A stretch of 61,060 nt of DNA, from NCBI RefSeq assembly GCF_000685805.1, contig NZ_JMKP01000019.1, positions 1 to 61,060 on the forward strand, in the 5' to 3' direction. Below are positions 1 to 9,074 of the stretch, in pieces. A program made the translations under genes and the position numbers. The notes beneath the pieces were generated by a model. It saw only the letters and a list, made by a program, of their open reading frames with translations, did not search any database and was not told the DNA's origin. Numbering within the stretch: position 1 is the stretch's first letter; the number at the start of each line of letters is the position of its first letter. This DNA is from Psychrobacter phenylpyruvicus DSM 7000 = NBRC 102152 (GTDB taxonomy: Bacteria > Pseudomonadota > Gammaproteobacteria > Pseudomonadales > Moraxellaceae).

Positions 1-198
1 GATACCGTGGGCTTGTGGGCCTTTAGCACCTTGAGTTACTGTGAACTCAACTTCTTGGCCTTCAGCTAAGGTCTTGAAACCTGAGCTTGCGATTTCGCTG
101 TAATGAGCAAAAACGTCTGGACCAGTTTCTGGAGCAATAAAGCCAAAACCTTTAGCTTCGTTAAACCACTTTACTGTACCTTTGATAGTATCTGACAT
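1..198 (-). CDS. cspA: Cold-shock protein of the CspA family (3' end outside window)
   Basis: The minus strand encodes 66 residues before the window edge. They show the cold-shock-domain RNA-binding signature: [12 protein letters not shown] (RNP1) at about residues 10-21, then a VFAHYS version of RNP2. Proteins of this family are about 70 residues, so only a few C-terminal residues are missing. An alternative ATG lies two codons upstream at 204, but AGGAAG sits directly against that codon and is well spaced for the ATG at 198. Family members bind single-stranded RNA/DNA and melt mRNA structure. Which csp paralogue this is cannot be told. Confidence 0.93.
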   Translation of the reverse strand, partial: MSDTIKGTVKWFNEAKGFGFIAPETGPDVFAHYSEIASSGFKTLAEGQEVEFTVTQGAKGPQAHGI

Positions 199-204
199 AT
201 TCAT

Positions 205-481
205 CTTCCTAATTTTAAAACATAATGACCAATTTGGTCGGGTAACGCTTGAGCAACTACGGTAAATCTTAAAACGGAGGATTAATGCTAATACTACGAG
301 GTAATGATTTGCTGCGGGTTTCTCTTAAGCAGGAATGTAGTATAGGGACCTTATTACCTTTAAGCAAGCTTTATTTTAAAAAAACTTAAAATAATGCCAA
401 ATAATATTAAATTATTTTTAACATTGCTAGACTAAGCGCTTATATTTACTACCTTTAGCAGCATTTTAAAAAGATTAAAAT
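205..481. other. Upstream region of the cold-shock gene
   Basis: This AT-rich non-coding stretch lies between the cold-shock gene and the accA terminator. It presumably holds the promoter and the long 5' leader typical of csp genes. I could not pick out a convincing cold-box or promoter by eye and see no ORF of note. Confidence 0.4.
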
Positions 482-515
482 AAAAAAAAGACAGCACTAA
501 GTCTGTCTTATTTTC
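482..515 (-). terminator. Rho-independent terminator of accA
   Basis: Perfect 7-bp stem AAGACAG/CTGTCTT (488-494 with 503-509) with an 8-nt loop. It is flanked by eight A on the left (a T-run on the minus strand) and by TTATTTT on the right. It is placed to stop minus-strand transcription leaving accA before the cold-shock gene. Confidence 0.75.
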
Positions 516-594
516 CATTTTTCCGTAGCGCTTAATTCCTTAACGGGTCAATAAGATTAAAAAAGGTTAATTCAACGAACTGCCTTATGACTTA

Positions 595-1398
595 TTAAGC
601 TTGAAGGCTTAAGGTTGAATTAAAATGTTTTAGACGTTGATAACGCTGCTCAACCAGCTCATCAATTTTTATCTGTTTTAGCTCCGCCAACTGCTCAGCC
701 AACAACTTCTGCAGACCTTCCATAACCGGCTTAGCATCAAGGTGTGCACCTTCGCCTTCATCAACGATGGCATCTATCAATCCCAGTTGATACAGGTTAT
801 CTGAGTTTAGCTTTAAAGCTTCAGAGGCTTCAGGCGCTTTCTCAGCGGTCTTCCATAAAATAGAGGCACAGCCTTCAGGAGAGATAACTGAGTAAATACT
901 GTGCTGCAGCATATTGACCTTATCGCCAACGCCAATAGCCAAAGCACCGCCTGAGCCCCCTTCCCCAATAATGGTCACAATGATCGGCGTCTTTAAACTA
1001 CTAAAAGTCGCGATGCTTTCTGCGATGGCTTGGGCCTGTCCACGTTCTTCAGCCTCCACCCCAGGGTAGGCACCTTGAGTATCAATGAAGGTCAGTACAG
1101 GTAACTTAAAGCGCTCAGCTAACTTCACTAAGCGAATGGCCTTACGGTACCCTTCTGGGTAGGCCATACCAAAGTTATGGGCGATACGTTCACGGGTGCT
1201 ACGTCCTCGGTGCTGACCTATGATCATCACCGGTTGGCCATTAAATCGAGCCAAACCCCCAATTACGGCGCGATCATCAGCAAATGCTCTATCCCCATGA
1301 AGCTCATCAAACTCAGTGAATAGCTGCCCGACATAATCTAAAAATAAAGGGCGTTTGGCGTGTCTTGCCAAGCCAACGCTATCCCAAACTGCACTCAT
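595..1398 (-). CDS. accA: Acetyl-CoA carboxylase carboxyltransferase subunit alpha
   Basis: AccA pairs with AccD to move carboxyl from carboxy-biotin to acetyl-CoA, giving malonyl-CoA, the first committed step of fatty-acid synthesis in the cytosol. The protein has the crotonase-like carboxyltransferase fold. Diagnostic stretches include [18 protein letters not shown] (about residues 61-78), [18 protein letters not shown] (about 104-121) and [15 protein letters not shown] (about 144-158). At 267 residues it is shorter than E. coli AccA (319), but this is the usual size in Acinetobacter and relatives, so it is not truncated. It stands alone; 62 bases separate it from the ppx-like gene upstream on the same strand. 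A terminator follows it. Confidence 0.97.
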   Translation of the reverse strand: MSAVWDSVGLARHAKRPLFLDYVGQLFTEFDELHGDRAFADDRAVIGGLARFNGQPVMIIGQHRGRSTRERIAHNFGMAYPEGYRKAIRLVKLAERFKLPVLTFIDTQGAYPGVEAEERGQAQAIAESIATFSSLKTPIIVTIIGEGGSGGALAIGVGDKVNMLQHSIYSVISPEGCASILWKTAEKAPEASEALKLNSDNLYQLGLIDAIVDEGEGAHLDAKPVMEGLQKLLAEQLAELKQIKIDELVEQRYQRLKHFNSTLSLQA

Positions 1399-1460
1399 GA
1401 TAAGTCCTTAAAATATTATTATCGTTTGTTTATCGGTTACGTTAGGCCATCCAGCCTAAG

Positions 1461-2984
1461 TTATGATTCTAAGTTCTCTTGCACCACAGTTAATTCCACG
1501 CCCCACTTTTTGAACTGAGCGATGTCATCTTTAAGATCCAGTATAAGCAAGGCATACTCATCAAGCTCAGACTCAACCCTTACTTGCCAATGCTCTTTAT
1601 CGATAATATTTAGCTTAAGATCGCTCTTGTCATGGTCATTGCGGCTGCGATGGACTAGCACCGCTAGGCGTAGTAGCAGACACAGGTACACCAGCTTTCG
1701 ACCGCCAATTTCTTGCACTTGCTCTAAGGTTTCTGACTTTAGCTTGCGGCGATGGTTACGGGCCAACTGCGCCATGCGCACTTGATCCACTTGTGAAAAT
1801 CCTGGGATATCTGAGAACTCTAGTAAATAAGCACTGTGATGGTGGTAACCACTGTGACTAATGGCCAGACCAACTTCGTGCAAATAGGCGGTACGACGCA
1901 GCAAGTCATTGTCTTCACTGCTTAGCTCTAAGGCCTCATGAGCTTGTTCATAAAGACGCTCACAGCTTTTTACCACACGTCTTGCCTGACGCTTATCGAC
2001 TGAATAACGCTCTACTAAAGCTTGAACACTCCGGTCGCGCACATCTTCACTGGCAAAGCGGCCCAGCATGTCATACATGACCCCTTCACGCAGCGCTCCA
2101 TCCGAATAAGTCATGGTCTCAATGCCAAGTACCTTCATAGCGGCTAGCAACACAGACACACCGGCTGGGAAGACAGCTTTTCGGTGCTCTTTCACACCTT
2201 CTAAGTCAATGTCTTCAACCCGGCCCACTTTAAGCAGTAATTGCTGCAGGTTTTTCACACCTTGATAGGTAATGCGCTCCTGATCATCTGCCCATCCCTT
2301 TGATACCAATACATTTCGCACAGCTTTAATGGTACCACTTGAGCCTACCACACTGGTCCAGCCTGTCTTTTGGTAGGTAGTACTGATACGCAAGATCTCT
2401 TTGCGCGCATCGGCAATGGCTGCATTAAAGGCCGCCTCAGTAATATCACCTGACTCAAAGAACCGCTGGGTATATGCCACACACCCCATCTGTAAGCTTT
2501 CTGTCAATATCGGGTCAAACTCTTGACCAATAATAAACTCGGTTGAGCCACCACCGATATCAATTACCAATCTTTTATCAATACTCTCATTGGTATGTGA
2601 CACCCCTAAATAAATCAGACGCGCCTCTTCTCGACCTGAAATAATCTCAATGGGTTTAGGCAGTATTTCGTCGGCACGTCTAATAAACTCGTCAGCATTC
2701 TTGGCTTGACGCAAGGCATTAGTCGCGACAATCCGCAACCTATCTGCTGAGACTGAATCCAGTCGCCCCATAAACCGAGCCAAGCAATCAAGCCCCCTTT
2801 GTTGAGCTTCTTCACTTAGGTATTTTCTTTCATCTAGGCCGGCAGCTAATTGAACCTTTTCAGACATAGAGGCAATTTTTCGAACCTCACCATGATCCAA
2901 GCGAGCGATAGCCAAGTGAAAGCTGTTTGAGCCAATATCGATGGCTGCCATTAATTCATTATTCGCTAGAAAGTTATTAGGCAT
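1461..2984 (-). CDS. ppx: Exopolyphosphatase / guanosine pentaphosphatase (Ppx/GppA family)
   Basis: The 507-residue protein begins with the ASKHA phosphate-1 motif AAIDIGSNSFHLAIAR (about residues 13-28). It carries the second glycine-rich motif VIDIGGGSTEFIIG (about 140-153) and VVGSSGTIKA (about 212-221). The C-terminal third looks like the HD-type helical domain (LHEVGLAISHSGYHHHSAYL). This is the full Ppx architecture, close in length to E. coli Ppx (513). The enzyme releases orthophosphate from polyphosphate chains; some members act on pppGpp, and sequence alone does not separate the two. A polyphosphate kinase 2 is encoded 11 kb away but not linked. Confidence 0.93.
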   Translation of the reverse strand: MPNNFLANNELMAAIDIGSNSFHLAIARLDHGEVRKIASMSEKVQLAAGLDERKYLSEEAQQRGLDCLARFMGRLDSVSADRLRIVATNALRQAKNADEFIRRADEILPKPIEIISGREEARLIYLGVSHTNESIDKRLVIDIGGGSTEFIIGQEFDPILTESLQMGCVAYTQRFFESGDITEAAFNAAIADARKEILRISTTYQKTGWTSVVGSSGTIKAVRNVLVSKGWADDQERITYQGVKNLQQLLLKVGRVEDIDLEGVKEHRKAVFPAGVSVLLAAMKVLGIETMTYSDGALREGVMYDMLGRFASEDVRDRSVQALVERYSVDKRQARRVVKSCERLYEQAHEALELSSEDNDLLRRTAYLHEVGLAISHSGYHHHSAYLLEFSDIPGFSQVDQVRMAQLARNHRRKLKSETLEQVQEIGGRKLVYLCLLLRLAVLVHRSRNDHDKSDLKLNIIDKEHWQVRVESELDEYALLILDLKDDIAQFKKWGVELTVVQENLES

Positions 2985-3450
2985 AAGCGACTGTCTTACC
3001 TTAGATTAATATAGATATAGGAGAGTGTGATTTATTATTAAATATTAAAAATATAGGCAACGAATGACTTTGTTTGCCAACATCTTGCAAAAAACCAATC
3101 AAATTTAAAGTTTATTAGTAGAGCTGTATTTTAACAAACTCTTGAGCCAAATTCGCTGACTGCTTACTAAATTAAGTTAAAAGCCTTTTTCTGCAAAGAT
3201 GACAGCTGCCTCATTAAATCACTTATGCCAAAAAGTGGCAAGCAAGCTTAGATTAATAATGCTTTGAAAGGGATTAAGGCGGCATTGATACTTTGCTTCT
3301 TTTAAAAAAGAATACTATGTCATATAATATTTTTTTATTAACTTATATTGGATGTCAATTGTAAGTTTTATTAGCGTACCTCCACTTTTTTATCCATTTT
3401 TATATAGGCAGGTATACCGCGCTTTTATTATAAAGAATTAAGGACTCGCC
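2985..3450. other. Intergenic region upstream of the TsdA-like gene
   Basis: AT-rich divergent region between ppx and the cytochrome gene that must hold promoters for both. A small hairpin TGCCA-AAAAG-TGGCA lies near 3226-3240. AAGGA just before 3451 is the ribosome-binding site of the cytochrome gene. No ORF or other clear element was seen. Confidence 0.4.
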
Positions 3451-4425
3451 ATGACCAAACTAAAATCAACTAAACTGCCACTAGCCGCCTCCCTTATTGT
3501 GGCTTCCACCTTATTTGGCGTAGGCTGTAGTAATGACAATCAAGTTAAAGCTGTAGACCGTACCGAAGAAGCGGCCGCTCTCGCCAGAGTTAAATCTCTT
3601 GAAGCCCAAGCTAAAGCTCTTGAAGACGGCATGCCTGAGGCCAATAGCAGCTTTGCGCCCGTTGGTGATGGTGCAGCCTCCACCGCCTCAATCAAGATGC
3701 CAGATGAGTCGACTATTCCAGATGATGAGTTGGGTGCAGCTATTCGCCGCGGTCTACATCTAGTGAATAATACTTATACCGAGTTGCCAGATAATGTGGG
3801 TAACCGTTTAAACTGTACCAGTTGTCACCTAGCCAATGGCTCAGAAGCCTATGCTGCTCCGTGGAATGGTTTAACCGGTATTTTCCCAATTTATCGCTCT
3901 CGAGGTGCTCGTGTGAACTCCTTACAAGAACGTATTAATGGATGTTTTGAGCGCTCTATGAACGGGAAAGCATTAGACCCCACCTCAGATGACATGAACG
4001 CTATTCTGGCTTACATGGGCTGGCTATCACAGGGTATACCGGCCGGTGTTTCTCCTGAAGGTCGTGGCTTTGTTGAAGTCGATACCAACCTTGAGCCTAA
4101 CCCAGAAAATGGTAAACAGCTTTTTGCTGAAAAATGTTCTGTATGTCATGGTGATAATGGCCAAGGTCAGTTTAAAGAAGATGGAAGCTATATTTACCCT
4201 GCAGTAGCCGGTCCAGATTCGTTTAACGATGGTGCAGGCATGGCTCGCACCTATAAAGCAGCCGCCTTTATTAAAGGTAAGATGCCATTTGGTCAGGGCA
4301 ATACCCTATCCGATCAAGAAGCCGTTGACATTGCTGCTTACTTCACTCATTTAGACCGTCCAGTAAAAGCTAATAAAGACAAAGACTGGCCTAAAGGCGG
4401 CGCACCTAAAGACGTTCGCCGTTAA
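3451..4425 (+). CDS. tsdA: Dihaem cytochrome c, thiosulfate dehydrogenase TsdA-like
   Basis: The 324-residue exported protein has an N-terminal hydrophobic segment ending GVGC (Cys26), which suggests a lipoprotein, although the -3 residue is not the usual Leu. There are two haem-binding motifs: CTSCH (122-126) and CSVCH (229-233). Around the first haem it has NRLNCTSCHLANG, a YRSRGARVNSLQERINGCF segment and Cys165. That arrangement is characteristic of TsdA, where the extra Cys is the unusual axial ligand of the catalytic haem 1. Met278 (KGKMPFGQG) is a plausible axial ligand of haem 2. TsdA couples two thiosulfates into tetrathionate and can run in reverse. RBS AAGGA precedes the ATG. It is monocistronic with its own terminator, with no TsdB or other sulfur genes beside it. 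Alternative: a related dihaem cytochrome of other function. Confidence 0.83.
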   Translation: MTKLKSTKLPLAASLIVASTLFGVGCSNDNQVKAVDRTEEAAALARVKSLEAQAKALEDGMPEANSSFAPVGDGAASTASIKMPDESTIPDDELGAAIRRGLHLVNNTYTELPDNVGNRLNCTSCHLANGSEAYAAPWNGLTGIFPIYRSRGARVNSLQERINGCFERSMNGKALDPTSDDMNAILAYMGWLSQGIPAGVSPEGRGFVEVDTNLEPNPENGKQLFAEKCSVCHGDNGQGQFKEDGSYIYPAVAGPDSFNDGAGMARTYKAAAFIKGKMPFGQGNTLSDQEAVDIAAYFTHLDRPVKANKDKDWPKGGAPKDVRR

Positions 4426-4452
4426 TGAATCCGGTAAAATTCCGAGCAATAA

Positions 4453-4485
4453 AAAAAACCATCCTGCTTAGCAGGATGGTTTTTT
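4453..4485. terminator. Bidirectional terminator between tsdA and hemL
   Basis: Strong hairpin with the arms ACCATCCTGC/GCAGGATGGT around a TTA loop (4468-4470). The arms are extended by A-run and T-run so that it can terminate both the plus-strand cytochrome gene and the minus-strand hemL. Confidence 0.9.
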
Positions 4486-4522
4486 ATTAACGTAACTTTT
4501 TTATTAACAGGTTATTACTCGG

Positions 4523-5824
4523 TTATGCTGACGCCATCTCAGCGAACACTTCTTCAGCCGCTTTAATAGTAGCGTCCAAGTCCTCTGTTGAGTGTTTAGA
4601 CGACATAAAGCCCACTTCATAGGCCGAAGGTGCCAAGTAAATACCGCGCTGTAACATACCATGGAAGAAGGTGTTGAACTTATCCATATCACAAGCAGTC
4701 ACTTCATCGAAGTTTTGAGGTACCTCGGTGGCTTCCTCTTTAACGAAAAACAGACCAAACATGCCGCCAAGTTTAGTTGAGCGTAGCTTAATGCCATGCT
4801 TCTTAGCAGCGGCTTGAATGCCGTCAACTAGGTAAGCTACCTTGTCCGCCACACCCTCATAAAAGCCTTCTTGGGTTAAGTCCTCAAACATGGCAATACC
4901 TGCCCGCATGGCCAGTGGGTTACCTGATAATGTACCTGCTTGATATACGCCGCCCATAGGTGCAATGCACTCCATGATTTCACGCTTACCACCGAAGGCA
5001 CCTACCGGCAGGCCTGCCCCGATAATTTTACCAAAGCAAGTTAAGTCTGGTTCAATACCAAAGTGACCCTGTGCCCCTTTTAGGCCCACACGAAAGCCGG
5101 TCATCACTTCATCAAAAATCAATACCGCACCGCCTTGGGTACACTGTTCGCGTAAGGTATTATGGAATTCTTGGGTTGGGATGATCATGTTCATATTGCC
5201 AGCAATAGGCTCGACGATTACACAGGCAATCTCATCGCCCCATTTCTCAAAGCAGTCTTTTACCGCTTGCGGGTCATTATAAGGCAAGGTGATGGTATGC
5301 TTGGCAAAGTCAGCGGGTACGCCTTGTGAGGTTGGCTCACCGATATCTAGCATACCGGAACCTGCTTTTACTAACAGGCTGTCTGAGTGACCATGGTAGC
5401 AACCTTCAAATTTAACAATCTTATCACGACCTGTATAACCACGGGCTAGACGAATAGCACTCATGGTGGCTTCGGTACCTGAGCTGGTCATACGGATCAT
5501 CTCAACACTTGGCACGATATCGCAAATGGTATCTGCTACTGAGGTCTCAAAAGTGGTTGGAGTGCCAAAGCTTAAGCCATCATCAGCGGCCGCTTTCACA
5601 GCTTCAATCACCTTGGGATGTGCGTGCCCCAAGATCATAGGCCCCCATGAGCCAACGTAATCAATGTACTCGTTGTCTTCGGTATCATAAATTTTACTGC
5701 CTGCGGCTTTGTGCATAAACACTGGGGTACCGCCCACACCAGCGAAGGCACGAACTGGTGAATTAACGCCACCTGGAATGTGCTTTTTGGCTTGTAAGAA
5801 TAGTTGTTCGTTTTTAGTACTCAT
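4523..5824 (-). CDS. hemL: Glutamate-1-semialdehyde 2,1-aminomutase
   Basis: HemL converts glutamate-1-semialdehyde to 5-aminolevulinate, the second step of the C5 route to tetrapyrroles, using PLP/PMP. The 433-residue protein is a class-III-aminotransferase-fold enzyme. The cofactor lysine is Lys266 in [26 protein letters not shown] (about 237-245) supplies the cofactor-binding Asp, and [15 protein letters not shown] (about 114-128) forms the phosphate-binding loop. The length matches E. coli HemL (426). hemA, the preceding enzyme of the pathway, is also in this window (28.6-30.0 kb) but is unlinked. The ribosome-binding site is weak (AGAGTT). Nothing is odd in the coding sequence. Confidence 0.97.
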   Translation of the reverse strand: MSTKNEQLFLQAKKHIPGGVNSPVRAFAGVGGTPVFMHKAAGSKIYDTEDNEYIDYVGSWGPMILGHAHPKVIEAVKAAADDGLSFGTPTTFETSVADTICDIVPSVEMIRMTSSGTEATMSAIRLARGYTGRDKIVKFEGCYHGHSDSLLVKAGSGMLDIGEPTSQGVPADFAKHTITLPYNDPQAVKDCFEKWGDEIACVIVEPIAGNMNMIIPTQEFHNTLREQCTQGGAVLIFDEVMTGFRVGLKGAQGHFGIEPDLTCFGKIIGAGLPVGAFGGKREIMECIAPMGGVYQAGTLSGNPLAMRAGIAMFEDLTQEGFYEGVADKVAYLVDGIQAAAKKHGIKLRSTKLGGMFGLFFVKEEATEVPQNFDEVTACDMDKFNTFFHGMLQRGIYLAPSAYEVGFMSSKHSTEDLDATIKAAEEVFAEMASA

Positions 5825-6060
5825 AATAATAACTCTACTTTACAGATGAAAGAGACCTTTATTAGGTCTTTTGATTATAAGAAAGATGACTTTAAGGGTA
5901 CTGACTTTAAGGGTAATAGTTATAAGAATTGTGTTAGCAGCGACTACATTCAAGGTCAAAAATCCAATTTCCCCCGCATCACTGCCATAATACTACAAGG
6001 TTTGGGCCTCATAGCCAAATATGGTGTAGCAGTTGCTACAATAATCCCACTATATTAGCA

Positions 6061-6090
6061 AAAAAAAGTGGGCTCTTATGAGCCCACTTT
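6061..6090 (-). terminator. Terminator of the cydAB-cydX operon
   Basis: Perfect 11-bp stem AAAGTGGGCTC/GAGCCCACTTT (6065-6075 with 6080-6090) with a 4-nt loop. The A-run on its left forms a U-tract on the minus strand, so it ends the cyd transcript. Confidence 0.9.
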
Positions 6091-6113
6091 GTATCATTAT
6101 TCTACTATCATCC

Positions 6114-6160
6114 CTAACAGAGATCAGTGAATAACCACCAAAATCTGTTAGTTTGATCTC
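6114..6160 (-). other. Interleaved complementary segments after cydX
   Basis: Two perfectly complementary pairs interleave in the 3' region of the cyd transcript: CTAACAGA (6114-6121) with TCTGTTAG (6144-6151), and GAGATCA (6120-6126) with TGATCTC (6154-6160). The order A-B-A'-B' is that of a pseudoknot or of two mutually exclusive hairpins. It could be chance or an mRNA 3'-end structure. Confidence 0.4.
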
Positions 6161-6167
6161 CCCCTTA

Positions 6168-6320
6168 CTACTTAGGTGTCTTCTCTAAGTGAGGGTCAAT
6201 CTTTTTACGCTGAGCATCATATGAGTCTAGACGACCTTGTTCGTGCTCTAACCAAATGGCGTTCACGATTGCCAAAAGTACGGCAAATCCAAGACCTAAT
6301 ATCCATGCAAAATACCACAT
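6168..6320 (-). CDS. cydX: Cytochrome bd oxidase small subunit CydX
   Basis: A 50-codon gene 26 bases after cydB on the same strand. The protein begins MWYFAWILGLGFAVLLAIVN, the hallmark start of CydX, with one transmembrane helix (about residues 3-22). A charged tail beginning AIWLEHEQGR follows and is rich in Asp, Lys and His. CydX is the small third subunit that stabilises the haems of cytochrome bd. A ribosome-binding site GGAGAAAG lies 5 bases before the ATG. At 50 residues it is somewhat longer than E. coli CydX (37). Conservation of the start motif and its position make this a confident call despite its size. Confidence 0.95.
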   Translation of the reverse strand: MWYFAWILGLGFAVLLAIVNAIWLEHEQGRLDSYDAQRKKIDPHLEKTPK

Positions 6321-6346
6321 AACTTTCTCCTAGATAAGTAAATAGC

Positions 6347-7486
6347 TTAATACGAGGTGTGATCGTTTTCACGAATATAGGCCACAGTCACCTTACCGCG
6401 CATCACGCTATAAGCCCAGCCAGTATAGAATACCACAATGGGAAGTAGCAGCACCACGACATACAACATCACCATTAATGTGAAGTGACTAGATACGCTG
6501 TCCCAAACGGTTAAGCTAACATCTGGGTAGGTTGATGATGGCATGACGAAAGGAAATAGCGAAACACCAGCCGTCATAATTACCCCTAGTACCGCAATAC
6601 TTGAGGTGACAAAAGCGGTTAGCGTTTTGCCTGCTTTTAACAGACCTACTGTTAGCAACGGCATCAAGATACCTAGTGCTGGGAATATCCATGCTAATGG
6701 ATATTTCTGATAGTTTGACATCCAAGCACCTGGTTGTACCACTACCTCTTTAGTCAGTGGGTTTGCTACAGCAGCTGGATCAATCTGTGACACAATCGCA
6801 TAACCGTCAATATACTGAAGCCAAACACCAGCAGCAACGAATAGTACCACCATCGCTATTGCCGAAATCATAGTGTATTTTTTGGTTCGCTCTTGAATCC
6901 CATTTTCAGTTCGGTGCGCTAAGAAAGTACCTCCCTGCATAATAAGCATGGTTGCACTAACCAATCCACAAAGAATCGAGAATGGATTTAGCAACTGCCA
7001 GAATGTACCACTATAGGTAGATACCATATGATTATCAAAGTTAAATGGTACCCCTAAGAATAAGTTACCAAAAGCCACGCCAAATACTACCGCTGGAACG
7101 AACGAGCCTACAAACAAGCCCCAATCCCAAGCGTTACGCCATCTTTGGTCTTTGACCATGCTACGGTACTTAAAGCCTACGGGTCTAAAAAATAATGCCC
7201 AAAGTACTGCCATCATTGCCCAATAAAAACCACTGAAAGCTAGGGCGTAAACTAAGGGCCATGCAGCAAATAAAGCACCACCTGCAGTAATAAACCAAAC
7301 TTGGTTACCTTCCCAGTGTGGTCCAACAGTATTCACAATAACTCGGCGCTCATCATCGTTTTTACCAACGAAAGGTAGTAACGTACACACCCCCATGTCG
7401 TGTCCATCCATGATGGCGAAACCAATGAGTAATGCCCCAACAAGCAACCACCAAATTATTTTTAGCGTTTCATAATCAAACAACAT
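6347..7486 (-). CDS. cydB: Cytochrome bd ubiquinol oxidase subunit II
   Basis: CydB is the structural partner of CydA in the quinol:O2 oxidoreductase of the inner membrane. The 379-residue protein is almost wholly hydrophobic, with about 8-9 membrane segments. It begins MLFDYETLKIIWWLLVG and carries FAIMDGHDMGVCTLLPFVG and VNTVGPHWEGNQVWFITAGG, both typical of CydB of the CydA/B family. E. coli CydB has 379 residues as well. Its start codon overlaps the end of cydA by 11 bases, so the two are translationally coupled; cydX follows after 26 bases. Confidence 0.98.
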   Translation of the reverse strand: MLFDYETLKIIWWLLVGALLIGFAIMDGHDMGVCTLLPFVGKNDDERRVIVNTVGPHWEGNQVWFITAGGALFAAWPLVYALAFSGFYWAMMAVLWALFFRPVGFKYRSMVKDQRWRNAWDWGLFVGSFVPAVVFGVAFGNLFLGVPFNFDNHMVSTYSGTFWQLLNPFSILCGLVSATMLIMQGGTFLAHRTENGIQERTKKYTMISAIAMVVLFVAAGVWLQYIDGYAIVSQIDPAAVANPLTKEVVVQPGAWMSNYQKYPLAWIFPALGILMPLLTVGLLKAGKTLTAFVTSSIAVLGVIMTAGVSLFPFVMPSSTYPDVSLTVWDSVSSHFTLMVMLYVVVLLLPIVVFYTGWAYSVMRGKVTVAYIRENDHTSY

Positions 7487-9074
7487 GGTCTACCTCCTTA
7501 TTACCATTAACAGGAGTGACATCACGTGGTGTTTCACCATCGTAACGACCTGTACCCAAACTTGCTGGTCCTAATTTTACATACTTAATCATCAAATAAA
7601 CCTCAATGATTAACAGTATGGTGTAGAAACCAACAAACCCAGCAAGAGAACCATAAACGTTGGCCACACTAAAGTTTGTCACTGATAAGTGAGTTGGTAA
7701 AACACCATAGATAGTCCAAGGCTGACGGCCATACTCTGCCACAAACCAACCCAACTCAACAGCTATCCAAGGCGCTGGCAACATGATTACCGCCCACTTT
7801 AACAGCCACTTTTTCTCAGCGAAGTTACCTTTCACGGTATACCACATAGCCGCCGCAAATAAAGCTAGCATTAGGAAGCCAAGACCTACCATACCTCGGA
7901 ACGACCAGAACATAGGAGTTACTGCAGGAATGGTATCATCCACTGCTTTTTGAATCATCTCTGGCGTAGCTTGCGTCACATCTTCAGTATATTTTTTGAG
8001 CAATAAACCAAAGCCTAGATCCTCTTTAACCTCATCGAATTGACTTACTAAGGTCTTATCTTCTGGATTTTCACGCAGTTGATCTAGTAGGCTCACCGCC
8101 TGAATACCGTTGATAATACGTCCTCGGTTAACTTCTTTAATCTCATGAATACCGGGAATTTCTTTATCAAAAGAACGGGTACCGATAATACCCATTGCAT
8201 AAGGAATCTGGATTTGCCAATCGTTTTTCTGCTCTTTTTCGTTGATACCTGCAATTAGGTTGAATGAAGCAGGAGCTGGCTCGGTATGCCACATGGCTTC
8301 AATGGTGGCCATCTTAGTTTGCTGAGCAGCACCAATCGAGTAGCCTGACTCATCACCAAGTACAATGACACTTAAAATTGACGCCAAGCCAAAAGCCGAA
8401 GCAACTTGGAAACTACGTTTCGCAAATTCCACGTCGCGTTTACGCAATAGGTATAGTGCTGAAATGGCTAAAACGAAGACAGCCGCTGTGACGTAGCCAG
8501 CTGATACTGTGTGCACAAATTTGTTTTGGGCATCTGGGTTAAGTAAGATGGTCGCGAAGCTGTCCATTTCCATACGCATGGTTTCGTAGCTAAACGAAGC
8601 CCCAACTGGACTTTGCATCCAACCGTTGGCAATCAAGATCCATAACGCAGAAAGGTTAGTTCCCAGCGCCATTAGTATGGTAACGATAAGGTGCTGAGCA
8701 CGAGACAGTCTGTCCCAACCAAAGAAGAATAGACCCACCATGGTGGATTCTAGGAAGAAAGCCATTAGACCTTCGATGGCTAACGGGGCACCAAAGATAT
8801 CACCCACATAGTGTGAATAGTAAGCCCAGTTGGTACCAAACTGGAACTCCATGGTAATCCCTGTGGTTACCCCTAGAGCGAAGTTAATACCAAATAGCTT
8901 GCCCCAGTATTTGGTCATGTCCTTCCAGATTTGATTACCGGTCGTGACATAGACAGATTCCATAATAACTAGAATCCATACCATTCCCAAAGTCAATGGG
9001 ACGAATAGAAAGTGGTAAAGCGCTGTCACCGCAAACTGCAAGCGGGATATATCAACTAGATGTTCAGTAATCAT
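7476..9074 (-). CDS. cydA: Cytochrome bd ubiquinol oxidase subunit I
   Basis: CydA binds haems b558, b595 and d and oxidises quinol while reducing O2 to water with high affinity. I place the start at 9074 (MITEHLVDISRLQFAV), not at an upstream in-frame ATG at 9101, because AGGAGG lies 6 bases before it. That gives 532 residues (E. coli 522). His21 corresponds to the conserved haem ligand near the N-terminus. The periplasmic Q-loop (about residues 250-385) is of the long, E. coli-like type, with IGTRS and the LLKKYT segment. The operon cydA-cydB-cydX is complete. The cydDC assembly transporter diverges from it, and an FNR-like site is about 225 bases upstream. Confidence 0.98.
   Translation of the reverse strand: MITEHLVDISRLQFAVTALYHFLFVPLTLGMVWILVIMESVYVTTGNQIWKDMTKYWGKLFGINFALGVTTGITMEFQFGTNWAYYSHYVGDIFGAPLAIEGLMAFFLESTMVGLFFFGWDRLSRAQHLIVTILMALGTNLSALWILIANGWMQSPVGASFSYETMRMEMDSFATILLNPDAQNKFVHTVSAGYVTAAVFVLAISALYLLRKRDVEFAKRSFQVASAFGLASILSVIVLGDESGYSIGAAQQTKMATIEAMWHTEPAPASFNLIAGINEKEQKNDWQIQIPYAMGIIGTRSFDKEIPGIHEIKEVNRGRIINGIQAVSLLDQLRENPEDKTLVSQFDEVKEDLGFGLLLKKYTEDVTQATPEMIQKAVDDTIPAVTPMFWSFRGMVGLGFLMLALFAAAMWYTVKGNFAEKKWLLKWAVIMLPAPWIAVELGWFVAEYGRQPWTIYGVLPTHLSVTNFSVANVYGSLAGFVGFYTILLIIEVYLMIKYVKLGPASLGTGRYDGETPRDVTPVNGNKEVDHVV

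Noticed and set aside
5804..6058. 84-codon plus-strand ORF overlapping the start of hemL
   Set aside because: It overlaps hemL's start, has no ribosome-binding site and is Lys/Asp/Asn-rich low-complexity sequence, so it is more likely chance in the hemL upstream region.
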